Origin: Bombyx mori
Taxonomy: Eukaryota; Arthropoda; Insecta; Lepidoptera; Bombycidae
Reading direction: 5' to 3'
Assembly: GCF_030269925.1 (NCBI RefSeq)
Contig: NC_085107.1
Location: forward strand, 10,416,001 to 10,480,000
Length of the DNA stretch: 64,000 nt
This document shows, piece after piece, positions 54,056 to 64,000 of this stretch. The position numbers and the translations under genes are program-made. The notes beneath the pieces were generated by a model that searched no databases, was not told where the DNA came from, and worked only from the letters and a program-made list of their open reading frames with translations. Numbering within the stretch: position 1 is the stretch's first letter; each line of letters opens with the position of its first letter.

Positions 54056-55684
54056 TTAGTTCGTGCTTTTTTCCCCTTACCTAATCGTAGGTAGCCAAAG
54101 GGGCTATTTCAGCTTCACGCGGACCCATAGGTAGGGGAAAGTGGGGGAAACGCGAACGCTGGGTAATGCCGAATTCAATGGTTCTAATATGTTAGAAAGA
54201 TATATCCTAATTTTATTTGCCGCCATTTCGGAGATCACGCCACCACTGATACCAGTCAATAACACGGGAGACGCGGACGTACGTACTTAAAAAGGTATGC
54301 ATTTTTCAATATTTTGTATGTTTTAGATGTAATTTTTTGGTAAATTCAAGTTGATGTAACTTTATTTCTATCTACAATAATAATTCAGCTTTTACATAGT
54401 GGAATAATCACATATTACTCAGCTAAATAATAATGATGTAGTAGGCAAAATAAATTTAACCAAAATTGTTTTTTGACCTTTAATTATTTTCGATTCCGCG
54501 GGGTAAAGACGAACACTCCATGTCGGGCAATCTCGAACATTCGCCGTTACCCCATTCCCGTTTGTTGGTACCCCGTTCAACTTTTTTTAAATATTATTAC
54601 AGATGCCTTGTACAAAAGAAAGACCGAACTGAAGTATAGTTTAGAAGATCTCAAAAAGGCTATAGACGATGTTAAAACAAAAAAACTCTCCCTGCGTAAA
54701 CATATAATGTTTCAAAAACCACTAATTTTGACCATCTAATGAAAGAAGTGTTAATACAGCCATGGTCTGGATGAAAACCTTTATTTACAGACAATCAGGA
54801 AACGTAAGAAATCAAGAAGAAAACGGAAAGATGGCAAAAAAGGAACCCAAATAAAAAGACTGAAATGTAATGAGAGAACACCTTCAAGCAAGAAGTATGA
54901 AAGATTATTAAAGAATTTGAACAATATAAAAAAAGACTTTAGTGACTCTAGTCAAAATACGAAAAAAAAAAGAAAAATGCGAAAAAGAAAATTAAGACTA
55001 CTTTTGTATTTTTTGTAGAGATAAATATATTGATCCTCCCGTTGAAGACTAGATTGTGTGCTATGTGTGCAAAAGATGGGCTCACGAGAGTTGTACTGAC
55101 GGACAGTCAACATCGTTGGGTTTTAAATGTGGTGTGATCTATGTCTTTATTAATGTTAGTTCGTAATCACCCCACTTGGTGTTCGTATTTACCCGACTGA
55201 TGTCGGGCAAAGCCGAACACTAAGGGTTTTGTTTTTCTTTCATATTGTTGCAATTTATTAAAAAAATATAAATGATGATTAGTGAATAAGTTAGACAGAT
55301 AAGTAAACTTTGTAATAAAAAAAATTTAAAAAATCTGTGATTAAATTCCATTGTTTTATTGAAGTTTTCCCTTAGGTGTTCGTATATCCCCCACTTTCCC
55401 CTACGCTCACGGGTTCAACCCGAAAGAATTGCCAATACTAGCCCTAGCAAGAGCAGTGCTTCGCTGAATCTACTACCGGATCGGAATCGTAACCTATTGA
55501 GGAGATCCTACGAGAAACCCATTGGGTTGTACCTATGAGGTAGTTGGCACGTCGAACTCTCTGTCGGAGTCGACGAGCTCGACAAGAAAGGTGAACGTTG
55601 CTTAAAGAGCCTAAAAGCACCGAGACTGGATCCGAGGGTTCCGACAAGACATTATTAAAGTTCGTGCGGCATCCACATATCAAG
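54056..55684 (-). repeat. Jockey-type LINE relic interrupted by a pogo element
   Basis: The left piece (54056-54133) has CCTTACCTAATCGTAGGTAG and GGGGCTATTTCAGCTTCACG; the right piece (55404-55684) has GAGCAGTGCTTCGCTGAATC, CTACTACCGGATCGGAATCG and the remains of ORF2. Removing 54134-55401 restores one continuous relic. Confidence 0.72.
54134..55401 (+). mobile_element. Internally deleted pogo-type transposon
   Basis: Perfect 15-bp inverted ends GGGGAAAGTGGGGGA, flanked by TA at 54132-54133 and 55402-55403. The 1268-bp interior keeps two ends of an insect pogo-like gene: a helix-turn-helix of the SLEDLKKAIDDVKTKKLSLRK type (about 54630-54710) and, near 55000-55135, a Cys/His finger (FCRDKYIDPPVED, then IVCYVCKRWAHESC) like the PHD-like finger at the C-terminus of such transposases. 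The DDE region between is missing and both parts contain stops, so it is not autonomous. Confidence 0.75.
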
Positions 55685-58040
55685 TTTTTTTACCTTGCCT
55701 TGACTCACACATTCACAAGTTCACTCACATGAACCAATATTGTTTTAATGCTAACGTTGAATGCTACTGCTAACCCAGCGGCAGTTTGGGTATCGCAAGC
55801 TTCGACTGGCGCCTTTAATTTGTAGTTGTTGACTTTAGGTTTCAGGCGACCACGGATTTCATTTTTTAGATCTAAAGGAGAATGACCAAAAGTCGTCTAA
55901 CAAAGTTGCATATTGCAGAATCAAAATAACATCGAAATAGTTTTCTCATTTGTTACAATTAATTTTACTAATGATATGTTTTGTACAGGACCGGAATTAT
56001 GATTTTAAGATTAATAATACATCAACAATTGTTCGCATCATTTCCGTAATAAAGTCATGACATGACGTTTCGTTCTCTCTATTTAGACAGATTACTCATG
56101 CATGAGTTTTTAGACTCAATCATCACAAAAATGATATCAAAATCTTGTACAGTTAAATAACTAAGTATATTATATTATTACATTATATTTTACAACGTAT
56201 TGAATTACGATTTTATCATTAAGTTAAAATAAATATTTTTTCTGTGTTCCGCTTCACGCAGACGCAACTGTCAAGCTATATGATATTATTGTCCATAGAC
56301 GTAGACGAGCCGGCGGCTGCGACACAGCAAGCGGCCATACCTACGTTTTTATGTAGGAACCTAAAAGGGTTTTATTACGCCTGGACATTTATATGCTTTG
56401 TTTATGAACTCTTGAATTTCTGTGATTCTGTAATCATGTTGATGCTTGAGCCTCTGATAATGAGGAGAAGTCGGTGTGTGAAAACTATGATATGTTTTGT
56501 TTGTGGGCTCAACATTATTTATAGGTTATGTACGTTTTGGTCCAATTACTTGAAAACCCGTTTAATTATGGGGAAGCGAACACTTTTATTCGATAATATA
56601 TAAAGCGTAGTCTATAATAAATAAAGATTTATTGTGCAACAACTTAAGACGGAATTCCATACATATTATGTGGATATTGTCCTTTCCATGTTGGTAGCTT
56701 TCAAACCAATAACGAATCGTTTTTTTTTATTATTCATTTCATACACTTCATTAATGTTGACGTGCAGCATGCGCGACGGAACTCAAATTCAATAATTAGT
56801 CGTATTTTAATGGTGTTATTTTTGACGAAAAATATACCATTATATAGAAAAAAAACAAAGTAGTAAATTTTAAATATATTTACATTTATGATATGATATA
56901 TGACAATAATAAGTACATTTGAATTTAGAATTTATTGTCAGCCATATTGAAATGACTGATAGATGACCTGTTATATAATTACACAATCCAAAACTTAATT
57001 CAATAAATATAAATGTATAGAGAAGTGAGCAGACAGTCCTGTTTTACAAAAATTGCCAATCTCTTCATCTCTATACAATTAAATTTGTCTTTGGTATCAA
57101 TAATACTTTAACGTTTAATAAGTGATTTTAATTTCCCGTTTCGTGCCGAAAGTCATCAAAACCATAAAAATTATCTAATGTTATTATCGAATGCTGTTTG
57201 TAAGAATGAGATTTCACGAGTTCAATAATGGTACACAGTCTACACTTATATATAATTTGTTAAATCGAAATTTTCTTGTTCAGACTAAATCCGATTCTCC
57301 ATGAAATATAAGCTTCATGATATATAGTAGCTTATTTTTAATCGTAATTAAAAATTCAAATTAAAAAAACATACATGATATTAAATAGGCCGCGTTAAAA
57401 AATTGGTCGCCACATCCGTTTTAAGAATCGAAATTGCAATTAACCTGTTTCCCGATTTACATACCTATACTTTTTACACTAATATTGTTATAGATACGTC
57501 TTGCAGAGTTACAAGAATTAATTTTAATATTAAGTAACAATGTTATTAATTACCTTCGCCATCGGTATAAATATCATCAGTATCACGAAAAAAGGAGTCG
57601 TAACAATGTTCATCCTGTTGCGAATAACACACCTGATTACCGACGACACACGTCAAGCTATCAGTACTGCATTAAACAATTGCCGATTGCCGAGGAATGT
57701 GAAACACAATGTGATAATGGGAAATGGTTCTTGAAAACAAATGACGAAATTAAACTTGGCTGTGCGGTAAAATAAACAGTGAATACTTAAAGTTTTCTAC
57801 GTGATTGCTTCCAGAGGGCTTAGGCCGTCGCACAAATTACCCATTGTTAAGTATTTAGGCCGAAATAATTTATTTAACAGCAAATCTCTCAATCTCGTTT
57901 CAACTTAATGATACTTAAATTCTTATATTGGTTCGATATAATTAATTAAAAGCAAACAAATAAAAAAAGCTGATAAGTCAAATATACCTATATGCATCTA
58001 GTGGGTAGAAAGAATGTTGTACTAGATATGCTTGTACTTA
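55685..58040. other. Stretch without a recognised gene
   Basis: AT-rich. Two frames stand out slightly: 56244-56603 (plus, 119 codons) with a GC-richer start (VDEPAAATQQAAIPTF), and 57506-57775 (plus, no ATG) ending in a Cys-containing stretch (IAEECETQCDNGKWFLK). Neither is recognisable; the second might be an exon. Confidence 0.3.
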
Positions 58041-59339
58041 GCCAGGTCATAAATTCTGTCACATGTTTAATGTAAAATAATTGAAACAAGTTTATTCATT
58101 ATGTAACCATTCATATACCAAAATGAACTTAACAAAACATAGATTCTTATGACACTAAAGTTTATTCAAAATGACCTCCGTGATTTTCAATACAGGCCTT
58201 CAATCTGCGCGGCCAGTCGTCTATCGCAGCACGAACGAGGTCCATGTCAATATCGGCGGCTGCCTTAATCAAGGATGTCTTGAGTGACTCCAAATTGGGA
58301 TGAGGCTTTGAGCACGCCTTTTCCTCCAAGTGTTGCCATATCTTGTAATCTAACGGATTCAAATCTGGACTAGAGGAGGGCCAGTCTTCGTGCCGGATGA
58401 AGTCGATTTCATGCGCCGCCAGCCAGTCTTGTGTGCTCTTCGCTCTATGAGCTGGCGCCGAATCTTGTTGGAATACCCAGTGCCTGTTATTGAACATGGT
58501 ATGAGAAACAGGTTCCACAAGGTTCGTCAGGACTATATTTTGATACACAACTGCGTTCGTTTTTACACCTTTCTCACAAAAATTTACATCTGTTAAGCCC
58601 CAATAAGAAACTCCCAACCATACCATGGGCGAGGATGGAAAATGACCTCGTTGGACACGCGGAATACGCTTGCTCGCTTCTTCACTACTGTGTGCGTACA
58701 CCTTATCATTTTGTTTGTTGTAGCTCTTTCCTACGGTAAAAAATTTTTCATCCGAAAAAAGAATTTCCCGATATTTTTTTCCCGCGTACCGCTTCAACAA
58801 AGCGCGGCATCTCTTCAGTCTCAGGTCCATTAGACGAGCATTCAAACGATGTCCTGTTTTTCTTCGATATGCCCGAAGCCCTAAGTCTTCATTTAACACC
58901 CTTTTCACCGTGTTTCTGCTTAACCCCATCTGAAGGGCCAACAGTTTCTGCTTACGTTTGGGATTTCTTTGAATTCGCGCCTTCACAGCTTTTATCACTG
59001 CTGGAGTCCTAACAGACCGAGGGCGACCACTTCTTGACCTGTCATCTACACTAGAGTCTTCATTGTATCGTTTGATGGTAGGATAAACGAATCTTTTGGT
59101 TATATTCAAATTTTTCAGTATGTTAAAAATTTGAATTGGCGCGTAACCGCAACGATGCAACGCAATAACTGCAACACGGTCTTCTTTAAGCGTCCACTCC
59201 ATATTTAAAAATGAGTAAAATTCTAAAAGTATACATTTTTATTTTCATGAACAATTCGACATTCGAATTCAATAAACATTTTTGTGGCCAGCATTCTAAA
59301 AGAAAAGTTTTTACTGTGTGACAATACTTATGACCTGAC
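58041..59339 (-). mobile_element. Mariner-like DNA transposon, apparently intact, copy B
   Basis: 1299 bp between TA at 58039-58040 and 59340-59341; ends begin G(C/T)CAGGTCATAA. Opposite in orientation to copy A and of identical length. A dinucleotide repeat (CACACA, TATATA) follows at 59345-59375. Confidence 0.92.
58162..59202 (-). CDS. Mariner-family transposase, intact (copy B)
   Basis: 346 residues, uninterrupted. It differs from copy A at 17 positions by my count, about 95% identical. The three catalytic Asp contexts (LFSDEKFF, FQQDSAPAHR, SSPDLNPLDY) are unchanged. Differences include R to P in the first helix-turn-helix region (FVYPTIKRY), EE to GK after FFTV, and D to G in the last residues (NHGGHFE). 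The first of these could weaken DNA binding; which copy is closer to an active ancestor cannot be told here. Confidence 0.9.
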   Translation of the reverse strand: MEWTLKEDRVAVIALHRCGYAPIQIFNILKNLNITKRFVYPTIKRYNEDSSVDDRSRSGRPRSVRTPAVIKAVKARIQRNPKRKQKLLALQMGLSRNTVKRVLNEDLGLRAYRRKTGHRLNARLMDLRLKRCRALLKRYAGKKYREILFSDEKFFTVGKSYNKQNDKVYAHSSEEASKRIPRVQRGHFPSSPMVWLGVSYWGLTDVNFCEKGVKTNAVVYQNIVLTNLVEPVSHTMFNNRHWVFQQDSAPAHRAKSTQDWLAAHEIDFIRHEDWPSSSPDLNPLDYKIWQHLEEKACSKPHPNLESLKTSLIKAAADIDMDLVRAAIDDWPRRLKACIENHGGHFE

Positions 59340-59814
59340 TAGTTATATGTGCATACACACACACATATATATATGAATGTTGTATGTGTGCTCTGATCGT
59401 CGTCGTCGTCGTCTCAATAGGTTGTTTGAGCTACCTCACACCTTGCACACTTCTTGTGCATAGTAGTGTGAAAGCGAACTTCCCAGACGCGCTACAGAAT
59501 CGGGACAAGCCCACCAATCCGCCAAAACCGTTATTATACTGAACCCTGAGAGCACGGTACGAGCTTTGAGAATGTCTAGTCTACGGGCTGCACGTGTGCA
59601 CCGGCGTACAGTAAGCTAGAAAGAGTGTAATTTAACTCTAAATGAGCGGCGTGCGAGCCTGGGTGTTTGCTCTTATCGACAGCGCTCTCTATTCTCGTTC
59701 AATATCGGCATCGTCTTTCAGGTCAGGAGTAAGCAGATGACCTAGATATTTGAATTTAAATATCATTCGCAACGGAGCTCCGCTGAATAATATAAGTAGT
59801 ATTTTATCAGGACT
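59340..59814. other. Short simple repeats and unassigned sequence
   Basis: Dinucleotide repeats at 59347-59375 and a (GTC)n run at 59398-59414. Then comes GC-richer sequence up to about 59720 that may be an unrecognised element (CTACCTCACACCTTGCACAC). Confidence 0.4.
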
Positions 59815-59975
59815 CTTAACCCTCGAACTCAATCATCATGACTTCCGAGATCTTCTCAGTGCGTCGCGATTCTGATACGGTGGTAGAATCTACGAAGTAC
59901 AGCTCTTTCTAGGGCTGGTGTTAACAAACTTTCTTAGGTTCAACCCGTGAGGTCACCTACCCCTCTGCGAGAAGC
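59815..59975 (+). repeat. Decayed Jockey-type LINE 3' UTR relic
   Basis: Reverse complement of the family series: GATCTTCTCAGTGCGTCGCG, GATACGGTGGTAGAATCTAC, TTCAACCCGTGAGGTCACCT. Confidence 0.6.
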
Positions 59976-60597
59976 TGGTATGGTCGAGTAATATATTAGG
60001 CAATCAGCAAATAGGTAGGAAAAAGATTAATAGATGGCCTCTAGTTGCATTTACGCTATGAGCTCATATTTATTATGTTGTTTCGGTATTAAATATTGAT
60101 TACACGTTTGTAGATTTATTTCAACATCAGCTATTGTACAGATGTAAAGTTTATTTGCAATCACGCACTGGGTTTTAACATTTATTGTTATAACATGGTA
60201 TTAGATTCGTCTTAACTGTACAAGTGCAATACAGCATATCCAAATATGTGTAAGTAAAAAGGCATAAAAATATTGAGCTCTGTGATTTCTCTCCTATCTT
60301 GGCGAACCGATTTTCTCTTTTTTGCTTAATATTTACCAAGCTCTCCTTTTATAAATTGAGAAGATCTTTTTTCTCATCTTGACAAGAAAATATGTGAATA
60401 ACAAAACAAAAAAGGACATGTCATTGTACGAGTGGTGTTCAATAAATAGTGATAATGCGATACATTCTCCTTGGAAAAAACAATACTGGCAGGCATAGCC
60501 TAGATATTATAATATTAAGAAAAAAAGTAGTAAAATCTCTTTTGTTTTAAAAAAATAGAAGTCCGTTGTTTGAGTCGTTTCGGAACGTGTTCTTTAA

Positions 60598-60930
60598 AAT
60601 GGATAAAATTGAAGTTTGCGCGGTAATAAAATATTTCTGCTTGACAAATTTTACTACGGAGCTAGTATAAATCTTGAGAGCAACATTAGAGGTTCATACT
60701 CCTCCATATTCTACGGTCCTGCGTTGGTGTGCTGAGTTCAAGCGAGGATGAACTTTTATTAAAGATGTCCCCGCAAGGGACGCCCTAAATGATTAAAAAA
60801 TTGAAAACATTGCCTTGGTGGATCGTCGTGTTTACTGTTTGTTTCATAGCAGAAGAAATGAAGATTTCGTTAAGAACGTTTTCGTAACATTTCGTCAAAG
60901 GAACGTTATAAGGGCCATAAATTTGAAAAT
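60598..60930 (+). pseudogene. Mariner transposase relic, N-terminal part
   Basis: Plus strand, in pieces: MDKIEVCAVIKYF, then TPPYSTVLRWCAEFKRG, then VDRRVT and IAEEMKISLRTFS. This is the N-terminal DNA-binding half of a mariner transposase with several stops. Neither ends nor catalytic part are recognisable. Confidence 0.55.
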
Positions 60931-61192
60931 GATGACACAGTAGTCGCCACAGTGCACGATTTTTTAAGGGACCAGAATTTTCTTTTTTAAAAGCCAATTT
61001 TATCTTTAAGAAAAAGGTATACAGATTGTATAAACCTAAAAGGAGACTACGTCGAAAAATAAGATACCAATAAATATAATTGCGTCATTGTTATTATGAT
61101 TTTTTATTAAGCATCCCTTGCATATAGGTAACATGAGCCTACATCTATTGATCCATTGTCGAATAACTATTTTTTTACACATACCCAATATA

Positions 61193-62810
61193 CATTCCCA
61201 GACACATCTACCGGTCCACCTAATGTTTTAAATTTTGACGGTCCCTAGCTAAAAATAAATGTTAGGTGGAGCAATAAGTTTTTATGCAGTTTTGAAGCTG
61301 ATTTACTGGCCATCTTTTTCATGTGATTTTTTTAATTTCAAAATCAGAATTATAAAAAAAATAGGAAAATTCGAGTCCGTTCATTGTTTTCAACGATCCA
61401 AGGGAGGACAACATTTTAATTAATTTGCGAAAGTTGGATTTTTTTTATGATGTATTTGATTATTGGTTCTATAAAAAGGTTACTCTAAGCTTTGAGCTAG
61501 TATTGACCAAAAAATATGGATACTCGGCCTGAAATTGCCGTCCAAGCTGTAGCACTTCTGCAGGCCGGGCATAGCCAAAGAAATGTGAATGCACAACTGA
61601 ATTTAAGCCGTACTACTGTCCGAAGAGTTTATCAAAAGTACTTAGAGACTGGCGGTTTCGTTCGTCGTCAAGGAAGACCGCGATCTCGTGTGACAACTGA
61701 AAGGCAATACCAGTTTATCTTTACGACTAGCTTGAAAATCCGGCACTTGACTTCAGTTCAGATACAAAATCAACTACGCGACTTCCATTGAGTATCTGTG
61801 TGCTCTTGAACTGTTCGAAGAAGACTTAAAGAATGTAATATGGTACCGCACAAGGCAGCTAATGGCCCCAAATTAACATGAACTCACCGAACATCGCGCC
61901 TTCAGTTTGCGCGAACTCATTTGCAGTGGACTCAGCAACACTGCAGCCGAGTATCGTTTACCGACGAATCGAATATTACTTTATGTGGGAATGATGGAAG
62001 GAATAAGGTGTACCGAAGACAAACAGAACGTTTTACTCAATGCTGCATAGAAGAGAGGGTTGCTTTTGGTGGTGGGGCATGGACAGTCTGGGGAGGAATT
62101 TCGGCAAATGGAAAAACCGAACCTAAGGTCGTTAGTGCACCACGACTTCCGTCGTTCCTTCATCACAGGTACATATGCCAGTGCTTAGAATCTCATGTGA
62201 TGCCATTTGCTGTATGTGTCTACTCAAATTATACTTTGATGCACGATAATGCGACACCGCATACTGCTGGAATCGTCTAGAAATATCTTTGAGACGTGGT
62301 TATTGGCAATAAACCCAGACATGAACTCCATCGAGCACCTATGGGACGAGGTAAAGATGAGTGTTCGGGTTTGCCAGCCAGTTCCACAAACAGTGCAGGA
62401 GCTGAAAACTACCATAGAAGAGGAATGGGAGATGATACCTCAGAATTTCATAGTGAGACTGATTAATTCTATGCCTGATCGCATGAGGGCTGTCGTAAGT
62501 GCCTTTGGAGGAAATACTTCTTATTAATTAAACATTTCATTGTGATAAAACGTTTGATTTCCTTAAAAATCCAGACTACTACTCTTGCCCTTCACCAAGG
62601 CGCATACTTGACTTATACCATCTTATACGCTATCACATTTTTTTTCTTCATAATTCTGGATTCGAAATTTAAAAAAAACATACTAAAGGGTTGTTAACCA
62701 ATAAATCAGCTTCAAAAATGCATAACAACTTATTGCTCCACCTAACATTTCTTTTTAGCCAGAACGTCAAAACTTAAAACACTAGGTGGGCCGATAGATG
62801 TGTCCGAGAG
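61193..62810 (+). mobile_element. Tc1-like transposon with long inverted repeats, broken gene
   Basis: TA at 61191-61192 and 62811-62812 flanks inverted repeats of over 100 bp (GACACATCTA(C/T)CGG(T/C)CCACCT, then ATGTTAGGTGGAGCAATAAG, then TTTTGAAGCTGATTTA). The repeats enclose a transposase gene with several frame breaks. About 1.6 kb. Confidence 0.88.
61516..62527 (+). pseudogene. Tc1-like transposase, frame-broken
   Basis: Starts MDTRPEIAVQAVALLQAGHS with the two helix-turn-helix motifs (VNAQLNLSRTTVRRVYQKYL). Stop near 61791, then VPHKAANGPK, then FTDESNITLCGNDGRNKVYR (first Asp) at about 61950 and LMHDNATPHTAGIV (second Asp) before a stop at 62278. The final piece has INPDMNSIEHLWDEVK with the catalytic Glu. 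At least three frame breaks make it non-functional. The DDE layout is that of the Tc1 family, distinct from the all-Asp mariners elsewhere in the window. Confidence 0.85.
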
Positions 62811-63642
62811 TATATAATAACTGTTGCAATCTAGTACAGAGCAGGTGAACGACACAGAACGATTGAGACCCCACTAGATACTAATCGCTTAGCTTGACAA
62901 TTTGCACATCAAGGATCGATGACAGTACATTTTCCTAATCACCGGATACAATAATAACATTTTAGTTTTAGTTATTATTCAAACGTGTTTTATTCTTAGT
63001 TTATAATATATTATTATATGGTTAGATATAAAAACTCCTTCAAACTACTTTTTAACGTTGTCATTCTTTGTAAACATTTGATGGCTCTCATGGCTACGAG
63101 CGCATCACTCCTATTTGATCCCGGGCAAAGATCTCAGTTTTATTATAACTTCTATTATTCGTCCCCATTACACAGCTCAAATGAGTTTTCTAATAACATT
63201 TAATATACTACTCGTCGCTTATTTGTATCTCCTGATTAACAATTGAAAATCTATTATTGTGTTGTTACACCGTGATTAATCTCGTGGCTTTCTGTGGTTG
63301 ATTTAGAATAATTAGTTTGGGTATTGGATTAGACGTGCTGTTAATTCGATCGATATAATAATATAGTCGGTCTTGAAACGTGTAATACACTGTTAACGTC
63401 ACGATCTAGTTCAGTTTATCCGTACAGTTGTAACCGTTGCCGGCTTACGTCTTCCTGTTGATAATGGATGTCTTAATGTCAGTCATAAAACCAGAGCCAT
63501 CCTTGGACGAACATTTTATCGTCTCGAGATAGAGTGAGGATTTAAATTAGTAGAACTTAAATTGTGAATATGCTTATAGCGGTATCCCTGGGATGAAAAT
63601 TACCCAGGACCCCATCTGTATGTTTGTACGCATGGTCATACT
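62811..63642. other. Stretch without a recognised gene
   Basis: AT-rich, no element ends or coding signals that I can support. Confidence 0.4.
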
Positions 63643-64000
63643 TCAGAGCAGATGGTTGAAGAGCGCATACTGTCCCCGTGATCCATGAAGTTTGGCGCCG
63701 TTGTTAATGTGATAACCACATACAGTTAAAATATTGGCATAGGCTACCAACGTATGAAGTCTCATTTGAAATTGCTGCAAAATAATGTATATTATCGGTA
63801 AAATTAATAAAATTGCTGTTAAAATATGAAGAAGTGGAAAAGGACTGTGAAAATCATTAATCTGCAAATCAGTAATCTCGCATGTCTCAATTCGAGCTAC
63901 AATATCCGCACTGTGTTTCGCGATCACCTCCGTTACCGAGAATTGTCCGCTAGTGAAAAGGGCGACTGACCACAGAAACTGAAGTCCACGTGTATCAGGA
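63643..64000 (-). other. Open frame with a membrane segment running off the right edge (unknown)
   Basis: The minus-strand frame is open from the window edge to a stop at 63643-63645, over 115 codons. It reads DTRGLQFLWSVALFTSGQFS, then TEVIAKHSADIVARIETCE, then a strongly hydrophobic segment (LLHILTAILLILPIIYIIL), then a short polar tail. It could be the 3' exon of a gene or of a retroelement envelope-like protein; nothing in it lets me choose, and part of the openness may come from AT-rich chance. Confidence 0.3.

Noticed and set aside
56244..56603. 119-codon plus-strand frame
   Set aside because: Only the first 35 residues look coding-like; the rest is hydrophobic AT-rich sequence without domain support.
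57506..57775. Open plus-strand stretch of 89 codons after TTGCAG with two Cys and an acidic patch
   Set aside because: No ATG, no matching neighbouring exon and no recognisable family; noted only as a possible exon.
63461..63535. Short frame MDVLMSVIKPEP... with a plausible ATG context
   Set aside because: It stops after 22 codons with no usable splice donor before the stop.
1..64000. CRISPR arrays, operons, ribosome binding sites, bacterial insertion sequences
   Set aside because: The window is eukaryotic (introns, SINEs, LINEs); no regularly spaced direct repeats were seen.

Overview
This is a Lepidopteran nuclear genome window, most likely from a silkworm (Bombyx mori or a close relative). 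It is AT-rich, its genes are split by small introns, and it is packed with transposable elements typical of that lineage: Bm1-type SINEs, a Mag-type LTR retrotransposon with 81-bp LTRs, Jockey-, RTE- and CR1-type LINEs, mariner/Tc1/pogo and PIF/Harbinger DNA transposons, and Helitron-like elements. The species call is inference from repeat content; no database search was possible.

Layout of host genes, left to right: (1) the last exon of a carboxylesterase (+, 1268-1454), with a Mag-like element in its intron; (2) a two-exon GT10 alpha-1,3-fucosyltransferase (-, 1549-3202), tail-to-tail with the esterase; (3) a nine-exon G-protein beta subunit of the photoreceptor Gbeta76C type (-, 4339-15122), reconstructed here with phase-consistent splice sites to a complete 345-residue protein; (4) about 20 kb (15.1-35.5 kb) with no recognised host gene and many transposons, including an apparently full-length Jockey-clade LINE with two open reading frames and an 11-bp target-site duplication; (5) a 13-exon procollagen lysyl hydroxylase (PLOD, +, 35569-47318, 734 residues); (6) a complete four-exon single-Ig-domain secreted protein like oig-4 (-, 38363-39765), nested inside PLOD intron 7; (7) the three last exons of a gene I do not recognise (-, 48127-50076); (8) about 14 kb of transposons to the right edge.

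The mobile fraction is the most striking content. Two near-identical 1299-bp mariner-like elements, each with an intact 346-codon transposase, lie in opposite orientations on either side of the PLOD block. Several insertions are nested with readable target-site duplications: a Jockey fragment inside a Bm1 copy inside a Gbeta76C intron, and an internally deleted pogo element inside a Jockey relic. Several insertions sit within a few dozen bases of splice sites of Gbeta76C and PLOD. The host genes look unrelated in function (visual signalling, glycan fucosylation, collagen modification, Ig-domain extracellular protein), and I see no evidence that they form one system. I found no CRISPR array, rRNA gene or free-standing tRNA gene.
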